64,000 nt of DNA from Streptomyces sp. NRRL B-3428 (GTDB taxonomy: Bacteria > Actinomycetota > Actinomycetes > Streptomycetales > Streptomycetaceae). Below the pieces are notes generated by a model. The model was not told the origin of the DNA. It ran no database searches and was given only the letters and a program-made list of their open reading frames with translations. Below are positions 9,318 through 17,615 of this stretch, in pieces. The stretch covers positions 496,001-560,000 of the forward strand of contig JOGW01000008.1 of NCBI GenBank assembly GCA_000721375.1, written 5' to 3'. Position numbers and translations under genes: made by a program. Numbering within the stretch: position 1 is the stretch's first letter; each line of letters opens with the position of its first letter.

Positions 9318-10379
9318 GTGCACGGCGAGTACAAGGTTCCGGGCGGCAAGCTCGTCACCGTCGACCTCGAAGTCGACGAGAGCGCGGGCGTACTGCGGCA
9401 GGTGCGGGTGGCCGGGGACTTCTTCCTGGAGCCGGACGACGCGTTCGACGTGCTCAGCCAGGCGCTCGACGGCGCGCCCGCCGACACCGACGCCACCGCT
9501 CTCGCCGCACGGATCGACGCGGCCCTGCCGCCGGGCACGGTCCTTTACGGCCTCACGACGGAGGGCGTCGGTATCGCCGTACGACGGGCGCTCGCGCATG
9601 CCACCGACTGGACCGACTACGACTGGCAGCTGATCCACGAAGGTCCGCAGCCGCCCGCACTGCACATGGCCCTCGACGAGGTCATCACCACGGAGGTGGC
9701 CGAGGGACGCAGGCCGCCGACGCTGCGGATCTGGGAGTGGGGTGCGCCGGCCGTGGTCATCGGCAGCTTCCAGTCGCTGCGCAACGAGGTCGATCCCGAG
9801 GGCGCCGCGCGCCACGGCATCGAGGTGGTACGGCGGATCAGCGGCGGCGGCGCGATGTTCTGCGAGCCCGGCAACACCATCACGTACTCACTGTCGGTGC
9901 CGGACGCCCTGGTGCAGGGCCTTTCCTTCGCGGACAGCTACGCCTACCTGGACGACTGGGTGCTCGGCGCGCTCGGCGACATGGGCATCAAGGCCTGGTA
10001 TCAGCCGCTCAACGACATCGCCACGGACGCCGGGAAGATCGCGGGCGCGGCGCAGAAGCGGGTCGCGGGCGGTCGGGGCGCGGTGCTGCACCACGTGACG
10101 ATGGCGTACGACATCGACGCGGACAAGATGCTCGAAGTGCTGCGGATCGGGCGCGAGAAGCTCTCCGACAAGGGCACGAAGAGCGCCAAGAAGCGGGTGG
10201 ATCCGCTGCGGCGGCAGACCGGCCTGCCGCGGGACGCCGTGATCGAGCGGATGGTGGACTCGTTCCGCACGCGCTACGGCCTGGTGGCCGGGAAGGTCAC
10301 GGACGAGGAGCTGGCGCGGGCCGGGGAGCTGGCGCGGACGAAGTTCAGTTCGCCGCAGTGGACGGCGCGCGTCCCGTAG
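9318..10379 (+). CDS. lipoate--protein ligase-like protein with N-terminal accessory domain
   Basis: A 353-residue protein with two parts. Residues 1 to about 95 (VHGEYKVPGGKLVTVDLEV...) resemble the small accessory domain that in standard LplA follows the catalytic domain. Residues about 100-350 are the BPL/LplA/LipB catalytic fold, with the nucleotide loop RRISGGGAMF (172-181) and the lysine loop GKIAGAAQ (Lys240). The enzyme would activate lipoate or octanoate and attach it to E2 or GcvH lysines. The domain order is reversed relative to E. coli LplA. GTG 9318 is supported by GGGAGG seven bases upstream. The last 35 bases overlap the convergent lipoprotein gene. Confidence 0.85.
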   Translation: MHGEYKVPGGKLVTVDLEVDESAGVLRQVRVAGDFFLEPDDAFDVLSQALDGAPADTDATALAARIDAALPPGTVLYGLTTEGVGIAVRRALAHATDWTDYDWQLIHEGPQPPALHMALDEVITTEVAEGRRPPTLRIWEWGAPAVVIGSFQSLRNEVDPEGAARHGIEVVRRISGGGAMFCEPGNTITYSLSVPDALVQGLSFADSYAYLDDWVLGALGDMGIKAWYQPLNDIATDAGKIAGAAQKRVAGGRGAVLHHVTMAYDIDADKMLEVLRIGREKLSDKGTKSAKKRVDPLRRQTGLPRDAVIERMVDSFRTRYGLVAGKVTDEELARAGELARTKFSSPQWTARVP

Positions 10380-11025
10380 GCGATTCACGGTCCGTGCTCT
10401 TCTGCCAGGCGCCGGCGCCGAGTTGGGCATCGGTGCCGATGTCGATCGGGCCGCCGTCGCCGGGCTGGAGCACATGGCCCGGGCGGCCGGGCGCGGGCGC
10501 GATGTCGAAGAAGGTGCCGTGCGGGGCGGGCCTTGTGGTGTCGGTGACGGTGTTGCGCCAGGCCAGCGAGGTGAACGCGGACTCGCCGGGCTTGAGGACG
10601 AGCGCCTTGGGCTTGGCGTCGCCGAGCCCTGAGGAGATGCCGTCCGTGCCTTTGAGGACCTCGATGGCGACGGGTTCGCGGTCCTCGTCGAGCACGGTGA
10701 GGGCCGGATAGCCGTTCAGCTCGTACGCGCTGGTGCCGCAGTTGGTGAGGGTGATGCTCATGGCGCGCAGGCCCATCGCGGCGTTGACCATCCCGGCTTC
10801 GGCCCGCAGCCCCTCCCCGTCGCAGGAGGTCGCGATCACGGCCGCGTCGGGGTCGGCGCTCTCCGCCGTGGCGGGCGGCTCGAACGGCATGTCCGCGACG
10901 GGCGGCCGTGAGGTGCGGGCGGGGTCGGCCTCGCGGTCCAGCTCGTCGGAGAGTGAGCTGCACCCGGCTGCCAGCACCGTGACGAGGGCCAGGGCGATGA
11001 CAGGGCGTACGGATATGCGGGTCAC
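10345..11025 (-). CDS. DUF4232 lipoprotein
   Basis: A 226-residue predicted lipoprotein. A short basic N-terminus and a hydrophobic stretch lead to the lipobox LAAGC (Cys22). After an acidic/proline linker comes a beta-rich domain with the DUF4232 pattern: MSITLTNCGTSAYELNGYPALTVLD, then KPGESAFTSLAWRN. The domain is common in actinobacterial cell-surface lipoproteins and its function is unknown. The start is GTG 11025. The response regulator gene ends 22 bases upstream on the same strand, so it could be the third gene of that operon. Its 3' end overlaps the convergent lipoate-ligase-like gene by 35 bases, which is unusual. Confidence 0.85.
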   Translation of the reverse strand: MTRISVRPVIALALVTVLAAGCSSLSDELDREADPARTSRPPVADMPFEPPATAESADPDAAVIATSCDGEGLRAEAGMVNAAMGLRAMSITLTNCGTSAYELNGYPALTVLDEDREPVAIEVLKGTDGISSGLGDAKPKALVLKPGESAFTSLAWRNTVTDTTRPAPHGTFFDIAPAPGRPGHVLQPGDGGPIDIGTDAQLGAGAWQKSTDRESPTGRAPSTAAN

Positions 11026-11047
11026 CTCGGGATCATGCCACGCCGCC

Positions 11048-11710
11048 TCAGGCGCCTCGCGCCCGCACGAGCCCGCTCTCGTACGCGAACACCACCAGCT
11101 GCGCCCTGTCCCGCGCTCCCAGCTTCGTCATCGCACGGCTGACATGGGTCTTCGCCGTGTACGGGCTGATCACCATGTGGCCGGCGATCTCCTCATTGCT
11201 CAGGCCGCGGGCCGCGAGGGCGGTGACCTCTAGTTCGCGGGGGGTGAGGTGTTCCAGACCGGGGGCCGTGGAGCGGTCCGGCGGGCGGGCGACGAACTCG
11301 CCGATGAGCCGGCGGGTCACCGCGGGCGACAGGAGCGCGTCACCGGCGGCGACGACCTCGACGGCCTGCAGCAGATCGGCCGGCTCGGTGTCCTTGAGCA
11401 GAAAGCCGCTGGCCCCGGCCCGCAGCGCCTCGAAGACGTACTCGTCCAGGCCGTAGTTGGTGAGGATGACGACGCGTACGCCCGCGAGATCGGGGTCCGC
11501 GGCGATCTCGCGGGTGGCCTCGATACCGGTCATCACCGGCATCTGGACGTCGACGAGGGCGACGTCCGGCATCTCGGCGCGTACGAGGGCGACGCCCTGG
11601 GCTCCGTCGGCCGCCTCACCGACCACCTCGATCCCGTCCTCGGCCTCCAGGAGCGCGCGGAAGCCGGCGCGCATCAGTGCCTGGTCGTCCACGAGCGCGA
11701 CGCGGATCAT
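11048..11710 (-). CDS. NarL/LuxR-type response regulator
   Basis: A 220-residue two-component regulator. The receiver domain (residues 1-120) has the acidic pair in VDDQ, the phospho-acceptor Asp54 in ALVDVQMP, Thr in VILTNYG, and Lys in LLKDTE. The C-terminal LuxR helix-turn-helix is LTPRELEVTALAARGLSNEEIAGHM with a recognition helix around SPYTAKTHVSRAMTKLG. ATG 11710 overlaps the stop of the histidine kinase gene (ATGA), so partner and translational coupling are clear. The target genes are unknown; the adjacent lipoprotein or the divergent AhpD-like/methyltransferase pair are candidates by position only. Confidence 0.95.
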   Translation of the reverse strand: MIRVALVDDQALMRAGFRALLEAEDGIEVVGEAADGAQGVALVRAEMPDVALVDVQMPVMTGIEATREIAADPDLAGVRVVILTNYGLDEYVFEALRAGASGFLLKDTEPADLLQAVEVVAAGDALLSPAVTRRLIGEFVARPPDRSTAPGLEHLTPRELEVTALAARGLSNEEIAGHMVISPYTAKTHVSRAMTKLGARDRAQLVVFAYESGLVRARGA

Positions 11711-12831
11711 CGGGCCACCTCCGATTCCGTTACGAGAAGGGGCAGTTGTGCCCGTACCAGAAACCCGCCCGCAGGCTTCGGGCCGCACTCCAGGGCGCCG
11801 CCGAGTGCCTCGACCCGCTCGCGCATCCCGGTCAGACCGATACCCGGCTCGAAGTCCGCGGCCGGATCGGCCCGCCCGTCGTCGTCCACCGACACCGCCA
11901 ACTTCCCGTTGTTCACCGCGAGTTCGACCAGTACTTCGGACGCGCCCGAGTGTCGCGCCGCGTTCGTGAGCGCCTCCTGCACGATCCGGTACGCGGCGTG
12001 CTGCACCTCGTCGCGCAGCTCACCGTCGTAGTCCGTGAGGGTGATGGCCAGACCGGCCGCGCGGGCCCGTTCCACGACCTCCTTGACCCGGCCGACGGGA
12101 CCCTGCTCACGCAACACCACCAGCGTGGTGCGCAGTTCACGCATCGCCTCCCCGCTCGCCTCCTGGATCGCGAGCAGCGCGGGCGGCACCTCCTCGCCGC
12201 GTTTGCGGGCGAGGTGGACCGCGACGCCGGCCTGGAGTTTCACCACGGCGATGCTGTGGGTGAGCGAGTCGTGCAGTTCGCGGGCGATCCTGAGCCGCTC
12301 CTCGCCCGCGCGGCGCAGAGCGACTTCCTCGCGGGTGCGTTCGGCCTCCAGGGCGCGCTGTTCGGTCTGGCGGAGGTAGGCCTGCCAGTTCTGGTCGGCG
12401 AGTCCGGTGACGTTGGCGCACAGGAACCAACCGGCAAGCAGCAGCGTGGTGTCGATCCCCTCGCCCGCGACGGCGAACACGGCCAGGAACACGGCTGCCG
12501 CTGCCGCGCCCGGCAGCCGGTGGCCCACGCGGGAGGCCGTGTGCACCGCGCCGACGACGGGCAGCGCGCTCGCGGCGCCCGGCTCCGCGAGCACCACGTA
12601 TCCCGACAGGAGCAGCGTGGTGACCACGAGGACCACGCGCGGCACCGGACGGTAGCCGGCCAGGGCGAGGGATCCCGCGGCCGCCAGAGCGAGGGCGGGC
12701 CACGCCGCGCCCTCCGGGGCCGACGCGATCACCAGCGCGGCGACGACCAGCGCGAGGGCCGCGTCGCCGAGCCTTCCGCGCCAAGTCACCGGTGGCTGCG
12801 CCCTGTTGGACCCCGTCACGTCGGCTGCCAC
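11707..12831 (-). CDS. sensor histidine kinase, HisKA_3 type
   Basis: A 374-residue membrane kinase. Four to five hydrophobic segments fill residues about 20-145, with little extracellular sequence, so the signal is probably sensed in or at the membrane. The dimerisation helix carries the phospho-acceptor His187 in IARELHDSLTHSIAVV. The ATPase domain shows the N box in EALTNAARHSGA and a G box around GIGLTGMRERVEALGG. This is a typical NarX/DesK-like partner for the NarL-type regulator that overlaps its stop codon. GTG 12831 has GGGAGG nine bases upstream. The input signal is unknown. Confidence 0.95.
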   Translation of the reverse strand: MAADVTGSNRAQPPVTWRGRLGDAALALVVAALVIASAPEGAAWPALALAAAGSLALAGYRPVPRVVLVVTTLLLSGYVVLAEPGAASALPVVGAVHTASRVGHRLPGAAAAAVFLAVFAVAGEGIDTTLLLAGWFLCANVTGLADQNWQAYLRQTEQRALEAERTREEVALRRAGEERLRIARELHDSLTHSIAVVKLQAGVAVHLARKRGEEVPPALLAIQEASGEAMRELRTTLVVLREQGPVGRVKEVVERARAAGLAITLTDYDGELRDEVQHAAYRIVQEALTNAARHSGASEVLVELAVNNGKLAVSVDDDGRADPAADFEPGIGLTGMRERVEALGGALECGPKPAGGFLVRAQLPLLVTESEVAR

Positions 12832-13089
12832 GGCACCCCACCTCCCGTATACGTGCCTCGCACGCGCACCCTAGACGCGGCCGCGTCCGCCGCACGTCAT
12901 CCCCCGGCACCGATTCCGGGCTACTCCCTGCGCAGTAGTCCCCGTCGCGCACCGCCCCGATCGCACCAGCCGCAGGTCGGTCCGGGTGTACGACGACTTC
13001 GGGCCTGCCCGCAGCCAGCATCAAGGGCATCGACAGGCGCCGGTTCCGCAGCCGGAAAGGCGCCTTCGGACAACGACCCGGAGGCTTTG

Positions 13090-14154
13090 ATGCCCAGTCC
13101 GTTCCGCCACACACATCCCACCCCGCCCAGGTCGGCCACCGGCCGTACCGCCGAGGTCTACGCGCAGATCGGCGCGGACTTCGGCATGGACAAGCTGGCC
13201 ACGTTCCAGGTCCTTTCGCCGTCGTACGAACTCCTCTCCGCCGCCTGGTCGTTGATGCGCGAGTCCCTGCTCAGCGGCGAAGGCTCGCGGGTGGGCAAGG
13301 AGATCGCCGCGTTCGGTGTCTCCGAGGCCAACCGCTGCCGGTTCTGCGTGGACGCGCACACGATGCTGCTGCACGCGACCGGTGAACACCGGCTCGCGGA
13401 GCTGCTCGCGAGCGGCGGCCTGCCCGAGGAGGAGAAGCAGGCGCGGATCCTGGCCTGGTCGAAGGAGACCCGCGAGCCGGCCAAAGTGGCCGCCCCGCCC
13501 GTGCCGGACGTCGAGCGGCCTTCGTACATCGGCACCGCGCTCGCCTTCCACTTCATCAACCGGATCGCGTCCTCGCTGCTGACCGAAGACCTGCTGCCGG
13601 GCGGCGCGCAGAAGTACCGCGCGGTGCGCAGCATCGCCGGGCGTTCACTGTCGCGCGCGGTGCGCCGTACGCCCGAGCCGGGCCTCAGCCTCGCGCTGCT
13701 CACGCACCGCGCGGCGGGTCCCGCCTGGGCGGCCGGGACTCCGGTCGGCAGCGCGTTCGCGGCGTTGCGCGGCGCCGCTCTGATGGGTGCCGGGCTGCTC
13801 GACGAGGACGACCGGAAGTACGTCGAGGCTCAGGTCTCCCGGTGGAGCGGCGAGCATCCGCCGGCCGACTGGCCAGAACTTCCCGCCCGCGAGGACCGCC
13901 CCGGGGCCCGTGTCGCCCTGCTCGCGGCGCTGGCTCCGTACGCGCTCACCGCCCAGGACGTGGCGGCCTGGCGCACCCCTCAGCACAGCGACCACTGCCT
14001 TGTGCACCTGGTCGGCTACGGCGCCTTCCTCGCCGTGGACCGCATCGCGGCCGCCTTCGAGACCGCCTGCGCGCCCTCGGCCGAAACCTCCTTCGGCACC
14101 ACCTTCGACACCTCCCTCGCCCCTTCCCTCGACACCTCCCAGGAGACGCGATGA
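13090..14154 (+). CDS. carboxymuconolactone decarboxylase/AhpD-like protein
   Basis: A 354-residue protein whose first part has the AhpD/CMD redox motif SEANRCRFCVDAHTMLLHA (Cys83, Cys86, His90). A long helical second half follows (RSIAGRSLSRAVRR onward), so the protein is about twice the length of a minimal AhpD and may be a CMD fusion or duplicated fold. The Cys pair suggests a disulfide-based peroxidase or thiol redox activity. ATG 13090 has GGAGG at the right distance. The ATGA overlap with the next gene shows translational coupling to a methyltransferase. It is divergent from the histidine kinase across 258 bases, in which I see no clear operator. Confidence 0.85.
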   Translation: MPSPFRHTHPTPPRSATGRTAEVYAQIGADFGMDKLATFQVLSPSYELLSAAWSLMRESLLSGEGSRVGKEIAAFGVSEANRCRFCVDAHTMLLHATGEHRLAELLASGGLPEEEKQARILAWSKETREPAKVAAPPVPDVERPSYIGTALAFHFINRIASSLLTEDLLPGGAQKYRAVRSIAGRSLSRAVRRTPEPGLSLALLTHRAAGPAWAAGTPVGSAFAALRGAALMGAGLLDEDDRKYVEAQVSRWSGEHPPADWPELPAREDRPGARVALLAALAPYALTAQDVAAWRTPQHSDHCLVHLVGYGAFLAVDRIAAAFETACAPSAETSFGTTFDTSLAPSLDTSQETR

Positions 14155-14954
14155 CCACGCACCTGTCCCAGTCCGCCGTGTGGAACGGCCCGCTCGGTGC
14201 GCATTGGGCCGCCTTTCCCGAGCGCTACGAGGCGCTCATCGACAGCTACGACGAAGCTCTGTTCGAGGCCGCGGCGATCCGGCCCACCGACCGGGTGCTC
14301 GACGTCGGCTGCGGCCCGGGTTCCACCGCCCGTCGCGCCGCCAGAATCGCCACGCGCGGCCGTGTGCTCGGCGTGGACATCTCCGCGCCGATGCTGGAGC
14401 GGGCGCGCTCGGAGCTGCTGCCCAACCTCTGGTACGAACAAGGCGACGCGCAGACGCACCCCTTCACTCCCGGTGCCTTCGACGTGCTGATCAGCCGGGG
14501 CGGGGTGATGTTCTTCGAGGATCACCGGGCGGCGTTCGCGCATCTCGCCGAGGCGCTCGCGCCGGGCGCCAGGATCGCGTTCATCTGCCCTCAGCCGGTG
14601 GACCCGCAGAGCGCGGAGTCCCAGGTCTTCGGGCGGCTCGCCGAGCTGCGGCCCCCGGTCCCGGATCCGGTCGCGGCGGCGGCCCACCGGGCGATGGCCT
14701 CGATCTCCCGCCCCGAGCGGCTGCGCGAGGTGCTCGTGGACTTCGACAAGATCGACATACGACCGGTCCACGCGGCCTCCGTATACGGGAGCTCTCCCGA
14801 GGACGCCGTCGACTTCTTCCTCTCCCGAGGTCCTCGCACCGATGTGTCCGCCGAAGTGCGCGCGGCGATGGCGGAGGTGTTCACGCCCTACGCGGGCCCC
14901 CTCGGAGTGCGGCTGCCCACCAGTGTGTGGCTGGTGAGCGGGGTCCGGGTCTGA
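14151..14954 (+). CDS. class I SAM-dependent methyltransferase
   Basis: A 267-residue Rossmann methyltransferase. Motif I is VLDVGCGPGSTARRAA (about residues 49-64), motif II is VLGVDISAPML, followed by EQGDAQ (adenine contact) and DVLISRGGVMFFED as motif IV. It resembles UbiE/Methyltransf_11-25 small-molecule methyltransferases. The substrate cannot be read from sequence. Its ATG overlaps the stop of the AhpD-like gene, so the two are made together, perhaps for the same redox-sensitive metabolite. Confidence is high for the fold and low for function. Confidence 0.92.
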   Translation: MTTHLSQSAVWNGPLGAHWAAFPERYEALIDSYDEALFEAAAIRPTDRVLDVGCGPGSTARRAARIATRGRVLGVDISAPMLERARSELLPNLWYEQGDAQTHPFTPGAFDVLISRGGVMFFEDHRAAFAHLAEALAPGARIAFICPQPVDPQSAESQVFGRLAELRPPVPDPVAAAAHRAMASISRPERLREVLVDFDKIDIRPVHAASVYGSSPEDAVDFFLSRGPRTDVSAEVRAAMAEVFTPYAGPLGVRLPTSVWLVSGVRV

Positions 14955-14994
14955 CGCGGACGGGCCGCGCGGACCTTGGCTTGGGCTTCGGCGA

Positions 14995-15036
<42 letters not shown>

Positions 15037-15244
15037 AGCGGTTACGTCAAGGACCGTCCACGACCGGCCCCATATGCGCCAATGTCGGGCAAAAACAGAA
15101 CAACACCCAGGCTCCGGACAGGACATGAGCTAGGTCTCGTCCGGCTCCCCTGTTCCCCACGGCTGCACTTATGGCACTGTCATCCCTCACACCCCCGCTT
15201 TCTCGCGGCTGACCCCCGCGTTTCCCCCGCAGGAGGTGGACGCC

Positions 15245-15868
15245 ATGCGTTCGCTGCCACTGCTGCTCGCCGGGCGCCTGCTGCCGGTCGTCGTTCTCGC
15301 CACGGCCGGCTGGGCCCTGACGAGCGGCCCGTACGCTCCCGACGACGCACAGCCGGCTGCCGCGCCGCAGCCCGCGGCCACGGCGAAGTCCGTCGACTAC
15401 GCGAAACCGCCCGCACCCTGTGGCGCCATCGAGGCGGCCGTGGTCAAGAAGCTGGTGCCGGGCGCCAAGCCGGCGGGCAAGGAAATAGAGCTCACCGATC
15501 CCGACCGGCGCCGCACCTGCTCGTGGAGCGCGCTGGAGAAGTTCGACTACCGCTGGCTCGATGTGTCCTACGAGGTCTTCGACAATCAGAAGGCCGCCGA
15601 AGCCGCGTACAAGAAGCGCGATCTCGACAACGGGCAGCCGCTGAAGGACCTCGGTGACACCGCCGCGCTCGCCGTCGCGCTCACCACCAAGGACAAGCAG
15701 CAGACCCGCGAGGCCGTGGTGCTCGCGCGCTCGGGCAACGCGCTGGTGACCGTCACGTACAACGGCTGCGACTTCGAGTCCCGCAAGGCGCCGAGCGCCT
15801 CGTCGATACAGGCGGGCGCCGAGGAAGCGGCCCGTGCGGCGATGAAGGAGCTCGCCGCACAGGCCTGA
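15245..15868 (+). CDS. membrane-anchored or secreted protein of unknown function
   Basis: A 207-residue protein with an N-terminal hydrophobic anchor (MRSLPLLLAGRLLPVVVLATAGWAL), an Ala/Pro-rich linker, then a compact extracytoplasmic domain with three cysteines: PPAPCGAIEAAVVKKLVPG, RRTCSWSALEKFDYRWLDVSYEVF, and TVTYNGCDF. The pattern of Cys-Trp followed by a strand and a helix rich in Ala/Lys resembles DUF3558-type exported proteins, but I do not claim membership. ATG 15245 is chosen because AGGAGG lies eight bases upstream. It is convergent with the FUSC gene, four bases away. Confidence 0.75.
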   Translation: MRSLPLLLAGRLLPVVVLATAGWALTSGPYAPDDAQPAAAPQPAATAKSVDYAKPPAPCGAIEAAVVKKLVPGAKPAGKEIELTDPDRRRTCSWSALEKFDYRWLDVSYEVFDNQKAAEAAYKKRDLDNGQPLKDLGDTAALAVALTTKDKQQTREAVVLARSGNALVTVTYNGCDFESRKAPSASSIQAGAEEAARAAMKELAAQA

Positions 15869-15872
15869 GGTC

Positions 15873-17615
15873 TCAGGTGTGGTGCGCGTATGCGTGGGTG
15901 AGCTGGTCCATCCGGTCCTCGGCCGCGGCGAGTTCGGACCGCCAGCCGTCGAGTGACCCGTGATGGCGCGGGTCCGTGCGGGCACGGCTCAGTTCCTCGT
16001 GGAGACGGGCGATGCGCTGATGGGCCCGGCGGCGTGCGATGTGCACGGCGTTGCGGTCACCGGCGGGTGCGCAGGCGCCGTACTCGGCCAGGTCCTGTTC
16101 AAGGGCGCCGAACTGGCGGCGTATCCGGGCCGGCAGTTCGTCCGGCCACAGCAGGTAGCCGAAGGCGAGGGCGATCGCACAGCCGATGAGGACGTCGAGC
16201 ATGCGGTAGCCGGCCAGCGACTCGCCCTGGTGCCCCATCGCGTCGGCGAGCAGGATCATGATCGGCGTCAGGAACAGGCACTGCAGTACGTAGGTGCGCC
16301 GGCCGACCGCCTGCAGCGAGGCAAGCAGCACCGCGATCACGGGGATCCGCCACCAGCCGTCCGGTACGAGGGCGAGGATGCCGGCCCCGACGAGGACTCC
16401 GCCCAGGGTGCCGAGTCCGCGCAGGAGCACACGGGCGGTCACGGTTCCGAGGTCGGGCCGCAGAACCAGGGCGACGGTGACCACGAGCCAGGGCGACTTG
16501 GGCAGTCCGGACAGGGAGGCCACGGCCTGGGCCACCGCGATACCGGCGCTCAGACGTACGGCGAAGCTCCAGGTGGCGGGGGTGCGCAGGACGTCGTCGA
16601 GGACGGTGCGCAGACGGCGGAGGGGGGCGGGGTGCGGGCCCAGGCGGTCGCGGCCGGGGGGTGGGTCGAGGGGGCCGCGGCCAGGAGGTGGGTCGAGGTG
16701 GCCGCCGCGTAGCGCCGGGCCGTCGAGCGCCGCTTCCCGCAGCGCACGGTCGAGGGGGCCCTCGCCCGGCGGATCCCACGGTGCGGGTGTCCCGTGACTG
16801 TCGGCGAGGGCGCGCAGCCGCGCCGCGTACCGCTCACGCACCTCCGGCGCCGCGTCCCGTACGGAGGGCAGCGCGGCGAGCACGGCGATCAGTGCGTCGA
16901 GCCGGGCGACGAGGCGTCCGACCGGGGACCGCGGTGCGGGTGCGCGCAGCCGCCGCACCACCAGCAGGTCGTACGCCTGGTCCATCACCGCTGTCAGCCG
17001 CCGCCGGGCCTCCCGCCGCTGGTCAGCGGGGGCCGCGGGGGCCGCGACAAGATCCGCGGCGGCGCGGTAGGCGGCGGCCACCGTCGCCCGCTCGGCGCGA
17101 TGGCGCTGCGCCGGCCACCCCGCGAGCGACATCAGGGCCAACGGCACACCGCCCACGAAGAACAGCAGCGGCAGCTTCCACCAGGGCTCGTCCGTCGGCA
17201 TACCGAGACCGCTGACCGAGGCGAGCAACAGCACGAGTCCGGACAGCGAACTGACCGGTCCGATACGGGAGATCAGCGCCGAGACCAGCGCGACGCAGCC
17301 CATGAGCAGGATCTCCGCCCAGGCCTGACCGCCCGCGAACCGCCCCAGGCACAACCCGACGGCGCTGGCCAGCTGCGGCCAGAACAGATTCAGGGCCCGT
17401 ACGCGATAGGGCGCCGAGGAGTCGTCGAGCGCCGCACCGTAGGCGCCGAGCGCGGCGACCGCGCCGTACGCCGGATGTCCGGTGGCCAGACCGATGGCGA
17501 GCGGCACGGAGATCCCGATGGCGCCGCGGATCGCGAGCGGCCGGTCGACGGGCAGTGCGCGCGGGCGCAGCGCGTGGCCGGCCCAGGCGGTCCAGGCGGT
17601 TCGTGCGCCTGGCAT
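15873..17615 (-). CDS. FUSC family membrane protein, putative aromatic compound exporter
   Basis: A 580-residue membrane protein with two hydrophobic blocks (residues about 20-145 and 330-470) separated by a long cytoplasmic helical region, the duplicated layout of FUSC/YccS/AaeB-type exporters. The middle region contains a tandem LDPPPGRG/LDPPPGRD repeat. The C-terminus is a helical coiled region (IRRQFGALEQDLAEYG). AaeB relatives export aromatic acids. ATG 17615 shares its A with the trpS stop codon (TGATG), so it is translationally coupled to tryptophanyl-tRNA synthetase and sits behind the Trp-codon attenuator. A tryptophan-related or Trp-analogue substrate is my inference from that coupling. 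Confidence 0.82.
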   Translation of the reverse strand: MPGARTAWTAWAGHALRPRALPVDRPLAIRGAIGISVPLAIGLATGHPAYGAVAALGAYGAALDDSSAPYRVRALNLFWPQLASAVGLCLGRFAGGQAWAEILLMGCVALVSALISRIGPVSSLSGLVLLLASVSGLGMPTDEPWWKLPLLFFVGGVPLALMSLAGWPAQRHRAERATVAAAYRAAADLVAAPAAPADQRREARRRLTAVMDQAYDLLVVRRLRAPAPRSPVGRLVARLDALIAVLAALPSVRDAAPEVRERYAARLRALADSHGTPAPWDPPGEGPLDRALREAALDGPALRGGHLDPPPGRGPLDPPPGRDRLGPHPAPLRRLRTVLDDVLRTPATWSFAVRLSAGIAVAQAVASLSGLPKSPWLVVTVALVLRPDLGTVTARVLLRGLGTLGGVLVGAGILALVPDGWWRIPVIAVLLASLQAVGRRTYVLQCLFLTPIMILLADAMGHQGESLAGYRMLDVLIGCAIALAFGYLLWPDELPARIRRQFGALEQDLAEYGACAPAGDRNAVHIARRRAHQRIARLHEELSRARTDPRHHGSLDGWRSELAAAEDRMDQLTHAYAHHT

